Assembly: GCF_026342035.1 (NCBI RefSeq)
Contig: NZ_JAPENM010000001.1
Span: 434,001 to 498,000, forward strand
DNA from: Aldersonia sp. NBC_00410
GTDB lineage: Bacteria > Actinomycetota > Actinomycetes > Mycobacteriales > Mycobacteriaceae
DNA length: 64,000 nucleotides
Reading direction: 5' to 3'
Made by a program: the position numbers and the translations under genes. Of this stretch, positions 27,649 through 37,008 are shown in pieces; within the stretch, counting starts at the first letter, position 1; the number at the start of each line of letters is the position of its first letter. The notes beneath the pieces were generated by a model. That model did no database searches, was not told the DNA's origin, and worked only from the letters and a program-made list of their open reading frames with translations.

Positions 27649-28434
27649 TCAGGTGTGGCTCATCCGCTTGTTGGTCAGCCGGGTGGCCCAGTCCGGCGAG
27701 AATTTGGCGAGGTTGGCGAAAGCCTTGGCCTGCCTGCCGATTGGGTAGTGCACCTTGCGCAGCAGGCGGGGACGGTGACCGACAGCGTCGACGATTCCGT
27801 CGGCGACATCTTCGGCGGTGAGGTGAATTCCGAGCGAGCGCGTGGTGCCGGTATCCATCCCGTCGACCATCGCCGTCCGAACGAACATCGGCCACACCGC
27901 AATTACCCGGATGTCGTACGGTCGCCATTCGAGGTCGAGCGCCTCGGTGAGCCCTCGCACCGCGAACTTCGTCGCCGAGTACGTCGCGAGTTCGGGCTGA
28001 CCGTAGATCGCCGACGCGGAGCACAGATTCACCAATTGAGCGCTTGGGGTCTCGCGCAGGTAGCCGAAGGCCGCTCTGCTCCCGTTGACCACGCCGTTGA
28101 CGTTGATGTCGACCATGCGCCGATGGGTGGCGATATCCATCTCCTCGAATCGACCCGAGGCGAGCACGCCGGCGTTGTTGATCAGCACGTCGAGTCGCTG
28201 CTCGTCGGCGTGAAACTGCGCGAGCGCGGAGTCCCACTGCGCCGCGTCGGTGACGTTGAGCAGGCCGACCCGGACACTGCCACCGATGGCTTCGATCTCG
28301 TCGCGCAACAGTCCGAGTCCGGGTTCATCGATATCGAACGCGCCTACGTGGTAACCGAGCCGGGCGAAGGCGTGCGCGGTCGCCCGACCGATACCGGCCG
28401 CGGCGCCGCTGATGAACACCGTTGGTCTGCTCAT
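27649..28434 (-). CDS. Short-chain dehydrogenase/reductase
   Basis: The 261-residue classical SDR has a Rossmann nucleotide site FISGAAAGIGRATA near residue 10, the NNAG motif in VLINNAGVLASG, and the catalytic YSATK (Tyr-x-x-x-Lys) preceded by a serine in CSASAIYG. Substrate and cofactor preference are not evident. It follows the YhhN-like gene by 23 bases and is 1 base upstream of the SpoU gene, so it is probably in the same operon. Compare the second SDR at 37652, which belongs to a different subgroup. Confidence 0.92.
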   Translation of the reverse strand: MSRPTVFISGAAAGIGRATAHAFARLGYHVGAFDIDEPGLGLLRDEIEAIGGSVRVGLLNVTDAAQWDSALAQFHADEQRLDVLINNAGVLASGRFEEMDIATHRRMVDINVNGVVNGSRAAFGYLRETPSAQLVNLCSASAIYGQPELATYSATKFAVRGLTEALDLEWRPYDIRVIAVWPMFVRTAMVDGMDTGTTRSLGIHLTAEDVADGIVDAVGHRPRLLRKVHYPIGRQAKAFANLAKFSPDWATRLTNKRMSHT

Positions 28435-28457
28435 GAATGTAGAGGTTATGCCGCGCG

Positions 28458-29183
28458 CTACTCGATGCCGATCGGTCCCGGCATTTCGGCGATATCGAGC
28501 ATGCCTTCGACGAGGAGCGCCTGCGCGGCAGCGTAGGAGGCAAGGATCGCGCCCTCCGCGACGCGGCGCGATGTCGACCCGCGCAGCAGGGTGCGCCGCA
28601 CCACGATAAGTCCGTCGGAGAGCGTGAACAGCAACGCGCCGAGGCCGAGCCTGCTGGCCGGGCGACGCCCGGGGACGACCAGTCCGGCGACGGCGCGCGC
28701 GTCCGGCACGAGAGCGGGATCGGAGGCCAGCGTGGTTGCGGTGCCGAGCGTCAGTCCGTAGGCGGTCAGCGGTGCCGCGAGATGGCGGGCGCGCGCGCCG
28801 AGCAGGCCGGCGGCCGCGATCGCGCCGGTCACGCGCGGCAAGGCGGCCGGTGCGGTCGGTCGCGCACCGGCGCGATGCAACAGCGCCGCATACCCGAGTT
28901 GCATCGCCGCGAAGGCCGTGGCACCGGCGACGAGGCGCCGGTCGTCGTCGGGCTCGATCAGCAGCACGTCACCCACAGTGGCCGCGGTCAGGCCGCCGAG
29001 GAGCAGCGCGGTGTCGACCGGGGCGGTGCGCTCACGGGCCCGCCACACCTGCGCCGCGAGGGTGGGCGCGATCAGCGGTTTGGCAATCCATTGCAGTGCT
29101 TTGCGCTCGGTGAGTGCCCCGGTCACCGTCAGTGCCACTGCCGCAGAAAACACCGCCCGATCACGGGCAATCCGTGTACCCAT
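28458..29183 (-). CDS. YhhN-family membrane protein (lysoplasmalogenase-like)
   Basis: The 241-residue polytopic protein has about eight short hydrophobic segments. YhhN blocks are KPLIAPTLAA, then TVGDVLLIEPDD, then FAAMQLGYAALLHR, LLFTLSDGLIVVRR and YAAAQALLVEG. Animal members (TMEM86) hydrolyse lysoplasmalogens; bacterial roles are mostly untested. The gene opens the leftward operon with the SDR and SpoU genes. Its upstream side faces the decayed MFS gene. Confidence 0.85.
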   Translation of the reverse strand: MGTRIARDRAVFSAAVALTVTGALTERKALQWIAKPLIAPTLAAQVWRARERTAPVDTALLLGGLTAATVGDVLLIEPDDDRRLVAGATAFAAMQLGYAALLHRAGARPTAPAALPRVTGAIAAAGLLGARARHLAAPLTAYGLTLGTATTLASDPALVPDARAVAGLVVPGRRPASRLGLGALLFTLSDGLIVVRRTLLRGSTSRRVAEGAILASYAAAQALLVEGMLDIAEMPGPIGIE

Positions 29184-29240
29184 CCGCCCTCCTCGCGTCC
29201 GTTGGAGGAAATCACTATGTCGTAGGTTTACATCAGATAG

Positions 29241-29760
29241 TTAGCAAAGGATCATCGTGAGCTGCTGTTCACCTCCTACATGCTCGTCACCGGTGTCGCC
29301 ATGCTCATCACCGGGGCCGCGTCGAGTCGATTCGGCGCCAGGAAGACCCTGCTCGCCGGACTCGCCCTGATTGTGGTCTTCTCGGCCTGCGCGGGCATGT
29401 CCGACACGATCAACCAGATCGTCGGCTTCCGCGCCGGGTGGCCCGGCAACATCAGCTGGCGCGGTCCCTTCTTCGGCGTGGCCGTGCTGATGGCTGTGGC
29501 CTTCTGCCTCATCGCCGTCATGCTGCCGTCGGGCCCGAAGGCAGTAGCCCCACTCTGCCCTCTCCGTGGCGCCGCTGCCCCCGTACCTGGCCGGCAAGAT
29601 GGGCGAGCACAACCTGCACCTCCCGTTCTGGGTCGGCGCCATCTGCACGTTCCTGGCAGTCGTCGTGCTCTTCATCGGGCGCAAGACAATTCACAGCGAG
29701 CACCGCCCGGGCGCACACAGCCTCGAAGAAGCGGAAGCCATCACCCTCGGCGACGACTGA
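29241..29760 (+). pseudogene. Decayed MFS transporter (large internal deletions and frameshift)
   Basis: Three pieces of one transporter are left. Frame A (29241-29534) has LLFTSYMLVTGVAMLITG and TLLAGLALIVVFSACAGMSDT, then FRAGW joins directly to GNISWRGPFFGVAVLMAVAF, with roughly 50 residues expected between them missing. Frame B (about 29566-29760) has LPPYLAGKMGEHNLHLPFWVGA and a last helix, ending in TGA. An intact homologue would have some 400 or more residues, so most helices are gone. A weak hairpin with a later T-run lies at 29798-29836. The gene is not functional. Confidence 0.85.
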
Positions 29761-29854
29761 GCCTGTCTCTCCCGTTTGCTAGCGTTACCCCCGCAATCGC
29801 GGCGTCTCATGCCGCGGTCCGGGGGGTTCGTTTTTTCAACCGAGGGGGAAACAC

Positions 29855-30364
29855 ATGAAGGTTCGTCAGTTCGCCATGCGCGCAGTATGTGCGGTGGCGG
29901 TTGCGGCGGCGGCCACGATGGGCGCGGCGAGTGCGGCGTCGGCGGAGACCGTGCCACTGCCAACGTTCTGGCCGTATTCACCGATCAACCTGACGCTCGG
30001 CCAGAATGCCTGGTGCAACGGCATCGTGGACAGCGGCATCGAGACCGACCCGGCGAAGCCGGGTTTCGTGACGGCGGTTCTTTCGTCACGCGGGATGCAC
30101 GGCGTCGGGCCGGAATGGGCGCAGAATCCGCACTGCAAGGTCACATGGGTGTTCAGGGCCGACAACGGGCTCTTTTCCAAGACGCCGCCGATGGCGATCC
30201 GAACGGAATTCGGCGAGCAACCCGAGTCCGTCCGCAAGGAGTTCTGGGTCGGCAGCGGCTTCACCGGGTTCACGATCGGCGCGACCTTCCTCGACCCTGA
30301 GACACAGCAGTTGATCCCGCAGGTTTCCTACCTCGGCGGCTTCGCCTTCGCGATCGTTCCGTAG
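29855..30364 (+). CDS. Secreted protein of unknown function
   Basis: The 169-residue product has a Sec signal peptide (MKVRQFAMRAVCAVAVAAAA, likely cut after ASA near residue 29). Its mature part of about 140 residues is rich in W, F, G and P, with two cysteines (WCNGIV and HCKVTW) that can form a disulfide. The beta-rich pattern suggests a small extracellular beta-sandwich. ATG 29855 has a GAGGGGG ribosome site. I do not recognise the family. It stands alone between the MFS pseudogene and the Liv operon. Confidence 0.75.
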   Translation: MKVRQFAMRAVCAVAVAAAATMGAASAASAETVPLPTFWPYSPINLTLGQNAWCNGIVDSGIETDPAKPGFVTAVLSSRGMHGVGPEWAQNPHCKVTWVFRADNGLFSKTPPMAIRTEFGEQPESVRKEFWVGSGFTGFTIGATFLDPETQQLIPQVSYLGGFAFAIVP

Positions 30365-30373
30365 CACCCCTTT

Positions 30374-30447
30374 GCCGCACACCAACTGACGCCCCGCATA
30401 ACGACTCGCCAACGAATTCGTATGCGGGGCAACAGGAAGTGTGCGGC
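30374..30447. repeat. Nested inverted repeat between convergent genes
   Basis: Outer arms GCCGCACAC (30374-30382) and GTGTGCGGC (30439-30447) and inner arms GCCCCGCATA (30391-30400) and TATGCGGGGC (30421-30430) are all perfect complements. The inner loop is 20 bases and 8-base bulges separate the stems. It lies 9 bases past the secreted protein stop and 30 bases from the livF stop. No T-run is present. It could be a bidirectional terminator or an extragenic repeat. Confidence 0.65.
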
Positions 30448-30477
30448 GAACTGCGGTCGAACCGACGCTGAGCCCGC

Positions 30478-31203
30478 TCAGGCCGCCACCCCGCCGGATC
30501 CCAGGTACGCCTGCTCGATCCGGCGGGGGTCGGCGCGCAGCACTGCTGCCGGCTCTTCGAGTTGCACCGCGCCGTGCACCAGCACCACCGCGCGGTCGCA
30601 CGACTCGAGCGCCAGGTGCACATGCTGCTCGACGAGAAGCATTGCGGTACCCCGCTTCTGCGCGACATCGCGTAACGCGGTCAGGATCGATTCGACAATG
30701 GTCGGCGCGAGGCCGGTACTGAGTTCGTCGATCAGCAAGACGCTCGGACGCTGCAGCAGGGCGCGCCCGATCGCGAGCATCTGCTGCTCGCCGCCGGAGA
30801 GTTGCCCGGCCTCGACGCCGAGCCGCGGCACCAACGCGGGGAACAGTTCGAGCGCATCGTCGATCGCACCCTTGGCGTGCACCCGGCCGCGGACCGCCAG
30901 CCGAAGGTTCTTCTCGGTGGACAGCTTTCGGAACAACGCACGGTCATCGGGCACGAGTACCGCGCCGGCCCGGACGGCCGCGCGCGGATTGCCACCGGGC
31001 ACGACGTGCCCACCGACACGCACCTCGCCGCCGAAACGGGGAAGCAGGCCGGCGATGGTCATCAGCGTGGTGGTCTTACCCGATCCGTTCGGACCGAGCA
31101 GGCACACCATCTCCCCCGCAGCGACGTTCAGATCGAGGTTGCGTACACACGGGCGGCCCTTGAAATAGCCCGTGGACAGGCCGGTGCATTGCAGCGCGGT
31201 CAC
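30478..31203 (-). CDS. livF: Branched-chain amino acid-type ABC transporter ATP-binding protein (LivF type)
   Basis: The 241-residue ABC ATPase has Walker A GPNGSGKTT near residue 40, signature LSGGEQQMLAIGRAL, Walker B VLLIDELSTGLAP and the switch histidine in LLVEQHVH. The SGGEQQ-type signature and LxEQxV block are characteristic of LivF rather than LivG. Its ATG overlaps the stop of the fused LivHMG gene by 4 bases, so the two are translationally coupled. The natural substrate could be branched-chain amino acids, urea or amides. Confidence 0.9.
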   Translation of the reverse strand: MTALQCTGLSTGYFKGRPCVRNLDLNVAAGEMVCLLGPNGSGKTTTLMTIAGLLPRFGGEVRVGGHVVPGGNPRAAVRAGAVLVPDDRALFRKLSTEKNLRLAVRGRVHAKGAIDDALELFPALVPRLGVEAGQLSGGEQQMLAIGRALLQRPSVLLIDELSTGLAPTIVESILTALRDVAQKRGTAMLLVEQHVHLALESCDRAVVLVHGAVQLEEPAAVLRADPRRIEQAYLGSGGVAA

Positions 31204-33977
31204 GGCGCCACCTCCGATCGTGCTGCCGGCGCGGGTGTTTCGATCGCCGCCGTCGGTCCCGTTCCCAAGTATGCGCGAATGACGTCCTCGTTCTCCCGGA
31301 TCATCTGCGTGGTACCGCTGGCGATCACCTTGCCGAGGTCGAGCACCACGACCCGGTCGCAGATGCTCAGCACCAGATCCATGTCGTGGTCGACGAGCAG
31401 CATCGTCACACCACTATTGCGCGCGGCCTGCAATCGTTCGCCCAGCCAACGGCTTTCGGTGCTGTCCAAGCCCGCGGACGGCTCGTCGAGCAGTGCCACC
31501 TCCGGATTGCCCGCGAGCACGCGAGCCAGCGACACGAGCTGTCGATGCCCGACCGACAATTCGGCCACCGTCGCCTGACCGATCGCGTCGATACCCAACA
31601 GTCGCAGGACCCGCTCGACGGCGTCGGCATCACCGTCGGTATCGCTCGTCGTTCCGACCCGCACGTTGTCGATCACGCTCAGGTCGTCGTAGAGCTCCAT
31701 ATCCTGGAAGGTGCGGCCCAGGCCCAGCCTGCTTCGGCGGTGCGGCGCAAGCCCGTTGAGGTCGTGCTCGCCCAGACGCAGTGTCCCGGTGGCGGGCGCG
31801 AAGCCACTGATCGCGTCGATCAGGGTCGTCTTCCCCGCACCATTGGGGCCGATCAGGCCGAGGATCTCGCCGCGCCGTACCTCGAATCCGACGTCGTCAA
31901 CCGCCGTCACCGCACCGTATTTCACGGTGACGTTCTCGACGGTGAGCACAGCCTCGCCGGAGGCGGCGCCCGCCTCCGCACGAGCCGGGGGCACAGGGAG
32001 AGCCGTGTCCCCGGCTTCGCCGAGCGTCACGTCCGTGCGCGGCACGGTCCGGATGCGTCCGGGCAACCGCAGCGCGTGCAGATGCCCGGCGATACCGTCG
32101 GGACTCGTCGCTACCGTCAGCACCAGCAGGATGCCGCTGACCAGTGCGTAGTAGTCACCGAAGCTCAGGAACCGGTCGGTGATCAGGTAGAACACCCCGC
32201 CAGGGGCCAGCACACCGGCAAGTAGACCACCGGTGATCGAGGTGACGCCGGCGATATAGAGCACCGCGAACAACGCGATCCCGGCGAAGACGGTGTAACT
32301 TCCCGCGGTCGCCAGTGTCTGCTGATAACCCATCAAGGCACCGGCGAGGCCGGCCAGGAACGAGCCGATCGCAAACGCGGTGAGCTTGGTGCGTCCCACA
32401 TCGATCCCACTCGCGGCCGCCGAGCGCTCGTTCGCACGAACGGCGAGCATCTCCGCACCGAGCCGGCTGCGCCGCAGCCAGGCCACCGCGAGCGCGGCCA
32501 GGATCACCGCGACCAGACAGACCACACCGAAAGCTATTCTCGGGTAAACGGATCCGGCTCCAATGCCGAGGTCGATGCCGAACAGTGTCGGCGCTTCGAT
32601 CGGTGCGCCCTCCATGCCGCCATTGAGGCTCTGGTTGCGGAACCAGAATGCCTCCATGAAGACCGCGAGCGCCAACGTCACCACCATCAGCGGCAGCCCG
32701 CGCACCCGCAGCGAGGGCAGGCCGACCACGACACCGATCACGGTGGCCGCCAACGCGGCAGCAATCGGTGCGATCGGGAACGGCAGCCCCAGGTCACTGG
32801 TGAAGCGGCTCAGACTGAATGCGCCGACACCGGCAAGAGTGAGTTGCGCCAGTGACACCTGGCCGGCGAAACCGGTGATCACAACCTGGGACAGGCCGAG
32901 GATGGCGAAGATCATCGTCGCGATCACCGCGGCCCGGTAACTGCCCGATGTCGCAGTGAGCGCGACGATCCCGACGAGTGCACCCGCCACCGTGGCGAGC
33001 GTGAGCCGCCGCGGACGCGGCGAGCGCCCGAGATCCTGACGAACCAGGGTGCCGCGACTCGGTAGCGACTTACCCCGCACCAGCAGCACTACGAGCATCA
33101 GGACCAGCGGAATGGCCTCCGCCACACCCATATCGGGCAACCAGTCCCAGTTCGCCTGCAGATTGGTCGCTTCGGCCTGCAGCATCCCGATCGCCAAACC
33201 CGCGAACACCGCGGCGGCCAGGCCGGTGAAGTTGGCGACCAGCGCCGCCGCCAGTGCCGGGACGATGAACATCGAGTACGCGATCGGATTCAGCGGCACG
33301 ATCGGCGCGATCAGGATCCCGCTGAGCCCGGCGATGACCGACGACAAAGCCCAGTTGCTCAGCGCGATACGGTCGGGCGAAAGCCCGGTGACATAAGCAC
33401 CCTTCTCCGACTCGGCCGCCGCCTCGGTCGCGATGCCGAACCGGGTGTAGCGGAACACCAACCCCGCGCAGACACCGATCGCGATCACCAACAGCGCAAG
33501 CCAGATCCGATCCGTCGGCACCACCTTGTCACCGATCGTGACCGACCCCTTCGGGAAAATCGGCGCCACCGCCACCAGGCTCGACCCGATCCGCAACGCG
33601 ATCAGCGCCTGCAGCACCAGCATCAGACCGATCGACGCCACTGCCTTCGCCAATGCCGGGGCCGCCCGCATCGGGCGAAACACCAACGCGTACAACAGCG
33701 CACCGACGACCGCAGCCATCACCAGCGAAAGCGCCATCGCAGGCAGGACGTCCCACTTCCCACCCACATCGATGGTGGCCGGGAATCCGGGAATCGGGTT
33801 GAGCAGCTCACCCCGTCGCAGGAACGCGTAGGTGTAGGCGGCGTACAACGCGATCGAGCCGCTGGCGAAATTCACCACGCCCGAACTCTTGTACGTCATC
33901 ACCAACGCCAGCGCCAGCGCGGCGTACACCGCGCCGTTGCCAAGGCCCAGCAACAGGAACGCCACATGATCGGTCAT
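31200..33977 (-). CDS. Fused Liv-type permease LivH - permease LivM - ATPase LivG
   Basis: This 925-residue three-part fusion joins a LivH-like permease (about residues 1-300, eight or so helices, GLGNGAVYAALALALV start), a LivM-like permease (about 325-640) and a LivG-like ATPase (about 670-925). The ATPase has Walker A GPNGAGKTT at 710-718, Walker B VALLDEPSAGLD and a signature LSVGHRQLVSLARVL in which the usual glycine-rich turn is altered. Separate genes encode these parts in most bacteria. The fusion fixes permease and ATPase stoichiometry. It lies between the binding protein (12 bases) and livF (4-base overlap). Function as an amino acid or amide importer is inference from the family. 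Confidence 0.9.
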   Translation of the reverse strand: MTDHVAFLLLGLGNGAVYAALALALVMTYKSSGVVNFASGSIALYAAYTYAFLRRGELLNPIPGFPATIDVGGKWDVLPAMALSLVMAAVVGALLYALVFRPMRAAPALAKAVASIGLMLVLQALIALRIGSSLVAVAPIFPKGSVTIGDKVVPTDRIWLALLVIAIGVCAGLVFRYTRFGIATEAAAESEKGAYVTGLSPDRIALSNWALSSVIAGLSGILIAPIVPLNPIAYSMFIVPALAAALVANFTGLAAAVFAGLAIGMLQAEATNLQANWDWLPDMGVAEAIPLVLMLVVLLVRGKSLPSRGTLVRQDLGRSPRPRRLTLATVAGALVGIVALTATSGSYRAAVIATMIFAILGLSQVVITGFAGQVSLAQLTLAGVGAFSLSRFTSDLGLPFPIAPIAAALAATVIGVVVGLPSLRVRGLPLMVVTLALAVFMEAFWFRNQSLNGGMEGAPIEAPTLFGIDLGIGAGSVYPRIAFGVVCLVAVILAALAVAWLRRSRLGAEMLAVRANERSAAASGIDVGRTKLTAFAIGSFLAGLAGALMGYQQTLATAGSYTVFAGIALFAVLYIAGVTSITGGLLAGVLAPGGVFYLITDRFLSFGDYYALVSGILLVLTVATSPDGIAGHLHALRLPGRIRTVPRTDVTLGEAGDTALPVPPARAEAGAASGEAVLTVENVTVKYGAVTAVDDVGFEVRRGEILGLIGPNGAGKTTLIDAISGFAPATGTLRLGEHDLNGLAPHRRSRLGLGRTFQDMELYDDLSVIDNVRVGTTSDTDGDADAVERVLRLLGIDAIGQATVAELSVGHRQLVSLARVLAGNPEVALLDEPSAGLDSTESRWLGERLQAARNSGVTMLLVDHDMDLVLSICDRVVVLDLGKVIASGTTQMIRENEDVIRAYLGTGPTAAIETPAPAARSEVAP

Positions 33978-33989
33978 CGAACACCCCGC

Positions 33990-35231
33990 CTAGCGGTTGT
34001 AGACGGTGAAGTCCTGCACGTGGGCTTCGTCGTCGACGGCGCCGACGAGAATCTCCTTGCTGCAGACCGAGACCAGCATCGGGATGGCCTTGCCATCGCA
34101 GGTGAACGTGATACCGCCACCCGCGGGCAACGGCACGTCCTTGGCCTGGTGCATCGCCGTCATGATCGCCTCCGGCGTGAACTCACCGGTGATCCCCTCG
34201 GTGGCGCGGGCGAACCCGAGCACCAACTGGTAGCCCGTCGAGGCGAAACCGTTGGGTTCGGTATCCGGCGCGTACTGCTCGAGCACGGTGCGATACAGCA
34301 CCGAATCGGGATCGTCGGAGTTGACGTCGGTCGCACCGAACGACGTACCGCCGGCGACCGCATCGGTTCCCACGGCGTCCACGACGCTGGAGTCCAGGCA
34401 GGACGCGACGAAGAAATCCTGCACCTGTGGCGTCGCCTGCAAGGCGGTCAGCGCCGAGATACACATCGACGGGTCGCCGAGGATGGTGACCGCGTCCGGG
34501 TTGTCGGCGAGACCGGCGGTGATCTGCGGCGTCGGGTCCGGGGTGCCGAGCGGGATGGTGATGATGCCGAGTTCGACGCCGGCCTGCTTGAAGACCGGAT
34601 CGCCGATCGCCCGGATCGCGGGTATCGCACCGCCGCTGTCACCGATGATGATCGACACCTTCTTCATGCCCCGCTCCTTGGCCACCTGCGCCTGCGCGGA
34701 GAGCACGGCGGGGATACCGCCGGTCAGCATGAACGACTCCTTAGACATCATCTCCGGCGCGGAAACGCCCGTCGATCCGATGTAGGGCAGCCCGGCCCCG
34801 GCGATGATCGGAAGCATCACCGCACCCTGCGCACCGGCCCCCATCAGCACCGCACTGACGTTCTGCTCGACCATGTCGTTGGCGCACTTGGTCGCCGACG
34901 CCGGGTCCTCCTGCTGCTTGCACACCACGAGTTCGATCGGATGCCCGGCGACGCCGCCGGCGTTCTCGTTGACGTAACGCACCGCCGCCTCGGCACCCTC
35001 GCGGGTCATCGGCAGCGACGCCGGACCACCTTCCAGCGTGATGAAGCCCAACCGGATCGGAGTGCCCGTCGCCGGATCCGACGGCAGGGTCGTCGTTGAT
35101 TCGGCCGACGAGCTCTCGCTGCTGTCCGAGTCGCTACTGCACGCAGTCGCGCCCGCGAACACGATCACCGCCGATGCGCCGACGGCCAATGCGGAACGAA
35201 CACCGCGCCGGTGCTGCCAGATCGCCCTCAT
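33990..35231 (-). CDS. Liv-type ABC transporter substrate-binding lipoprotein
   Basis: The 413-residue lipoprotein has an N-terminal signal whose cleavage site is around ATACSSDSD, giving a lipid-modified cysteine near residue 31. A serine-rich linker and a periplasmic-binding-protein type 1 domain follow, starting IRLGFITLEGGPASLP. MRAIWQHRR at ATG 35231 is the natural start, as the earlier in-frame region has no signal character. It is the first gene of the operon, followed by the fused permease-ATPase and livF. Ligand cannot be read from sequence. It diverges from the metallophosphoesterase gene across 221 bases. Confidence 0.9.
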   Translation of the reverse strand: MRAIWQHRRGVRSALAVGASAVIVFAGATACSSDSDSSESSSAESTTTLPSDPATGTPIRLGFITLEGGPASLPMTREGAEAAVRYVNENAGGVAGHPIELVVCKQQEDPASATKCANDMVEQNVSAVLMGAGAQGAVMLPIIAGAGLPYIGSTGVSAPEMMSKESFMLTGGIPAVLSAQAQVAKERGMKKVSIIIGDSGGAIPAIRAIGDPVFKQAGVELGIITIPLGTPDPTPQITAGLADNPDAVTILGDPSMCISALTALQATPQVQDFFVASCLDSSVVDAVGTDAVAGGTSFGATDVNSDDPDSVLYRTVLEQYAPDTEPNGFASTGYQLVLGFARATEGITGEFTPEAIMTAMHQAKDVPLPAGGGITFTCDGKAIPMLVSVCSKEILVGAVDDEAHVQDFTVYNR

Positions 35232-35452
35232 CAAATTCTTGCCCTTCTGGCCCGGAACCTGACTGGTCAGGCTCACATTCTGAGTTCGACCGCGCGTCAC
35301 CGCCCGACACGGCGACGTGACAATCGTGAGGCGAACTGTAACGAACATCACACCGTGATGTACATGGGTTTGGGCGGGTCAGTTTCTCCGGAATCGACAT
35401 GTAACGCCGCGCGACGAAAGGCAGATATGGACGTGCGGCCTAGGCTGAAGGC

Positions 35453-37000
35453 ATGCGGGCATCGGCTGGCGTGGGCCTGCTCGTGACATGCCTGGTCGCG
35501 AGCTTCGTGGCCGCGGATGCCGCCGCCGACCGCGCCCGCCAGGTTCCGGGGGCGCAGCATACGATCGCCCAGGAGCCGGTCGGACTGAGCGCCACTCCCG
35601 TTGCGCTCTCCGCCGCAATGACCGCTGGCATATCGTCCGATCCCGTCCCCGGAAGTCGGGACAGCACAACGGAGTTCGATGGCCCCGCGGTACAAACCAG
35701 CGGCTGGGACGAGTACCCGTACCTGCGCTACACCGCGACATTCCCACCCGGCACCCGTGCCGCAACCGTGACCTGGCACGGCAGTTCGGTGAACACCAAC
35801 GATCTCGCGCTGCACGTCTGGGACGGACCGTCGGGCAGTTGGGGCAGCGCGCTGGCCACCGCCCGACCCGCCGCTCCCGGCGGCCCGGTCGTGCTAATGG
35901 CGGACGTCCCGATCACCGCCGACGGCGGCGTCGACCTGCTCGTCATCGACGGGCCACGCGCCGACCGGAGCTTCGCCACGCGCAACGCCATGCCCGACGA
36001 CGCGTTCGCCGATCCCGCCACCTACGACTTCGCGCTGGAACATTTCAGCGATACCCAGTACGTCTCGCGCGACGATCCGGATGTGTACCGAGCCCAGACC
36101 CGATGGATCGTCGACAACGCCGAGTCGCGAAAGATCGCCTACACCATGCACACCGGCGACCTGATCCAGAGCTGGATCCGCCCGGGTGCACCGGATGCCG
36201 GGGCCCGTGCGGAGTTCGAGGCGGCGAGTGACGCCATGCGCACCCTCGACGAGGCGGGGATGCCGAACGGCGTACTGCCCGGCAATCACGACAACCTGTG
36301 GAATGTCGGTGCTCGACTGGTGCCCGGTACGCACGAGGAGAACCACGCGCTCTACAACGAGTTCTTCGGGCCGCAGCGCTACCGCGACCGGCCGTACTGG
36401 GGCGGCTCGATCAGCGACGGCGACAACTCCGCCCACTACGACGTGCTCGACATCGCCGGCGCGAAATTCCTGATGCTCTGCATCGGGTACAACCCACCCG
36501 GAAAGGTGCTGCGCTGGGCCGAGAACGTGCTCGACGCACACCCCGACCACAACGTCGTCATCGGTACGCACTACTATCTGGACGAGGTTGGCAATCGTAA
36601 TATGATGGGGTTCAACGATATTCAAGCCAGCGCAGGTGAGATTATCTGGAACCGACTGGTATTGCCGTACGAATCGGTGTTCCTCGTGCTATCCGGCCAC
36701 GCCGACGGACAGGCCACCGTCGTCGACCGGAACGTCGGATCAACCGACCGGACCGTGGTGCAAATGCTCGCCGACTATCAATATTTCACCGTGAACGGCA
36801 AGCGCAGCAACGGCTTCCAGCGATTGCTCCAATTCGACCTGGACGCGAGCACCATCGCCGTCGACACACACTCCCCGGTGCTGAATTCGTTCCGGGTCGA
36901 AGATCACGACCCGCGCAGGCGGTTCCGTCCCGAGGACGGGCAGTTCGTCACCGACATCTCGCTGCGGGCCGACGTGCCCCGTGCCGTCGGCGCAGGCTGA
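35453..37000 (+). CDS. Secreted metallophosphoesterase (calcineurin-like)
   Basis: The 515-residue protein has a short N-terminal hydrophobic signal (SAGVGLLVTCLVASFVAAD) and a beta-rich N-terminal domain. The catalytic domain begins near residue 195. Metal-binding motifs in order are HFSDTQY (D-x-Q variant of the D-x-H site), HTGDLIQ, LPGNHDNLW (GNHD), IGTHYY and SGHADG (GHxDG). These five match the calcineurin-like fold with an atypical first motif. Likely targets are extracellular phosphoesters or nucleotides. The gene ends 8 bases before convergent pyrE and has its own promoter region opposite the Liv operon. Confidence 0.88.
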   Translation: MRASAGVGLLVTCLVASFVAADAAADRARQVPGAQHTIAQEPVGLSATPVALSAAMTAGISSDPVPGSRDSTTEFDGPAVQTSGWDEYPYLRYTATFPPGTRAATVTWHGSSVNTNDLALHVWDGPSGSWGSALATARPAAPGGPVVLMADVPITADGGVDLLVIDGPRADRSFATRNAMPDDAFADPATYDFALEHFSDTQYVSRDDPDVYRAQTRWIVDNAESRKIAYTMHTGDLIQSWIRPGAPDAGARAEFEAASDAMRTLDEAGMPNGVLPGNHDNLWNVGARLVPGTHEENHALYNEFFGPQRYRDRPYWGGSISDGDNSAHYDVLDIAGAKFLMLCIGYNPPGKVLRWAENVLDAHPDHNVVIGTHYYLDEVGNRNMMGFNDIQASAGEIIWNRLVLPYESVFLVLSGHADGQATVVDRNVGSTDRTVVQMLADYQYFTVNGKRSNGFQRLLQFDLDASTIAVDTHSPVLNSFRVEDHDPRRRFRPEDGQFVTDISLRADVPRAVGAG

Positions 37001-37008
37001 CCGCGGCG

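Noticed and set aside
29798-29836. Hairpin CGCGGC/GCCGCG with a T-run before the secreted protein gene
   Set aside because: The T-run starts 14 bases after the stem, too far for a normal intrinsic terminator. It was not listed as a feature.
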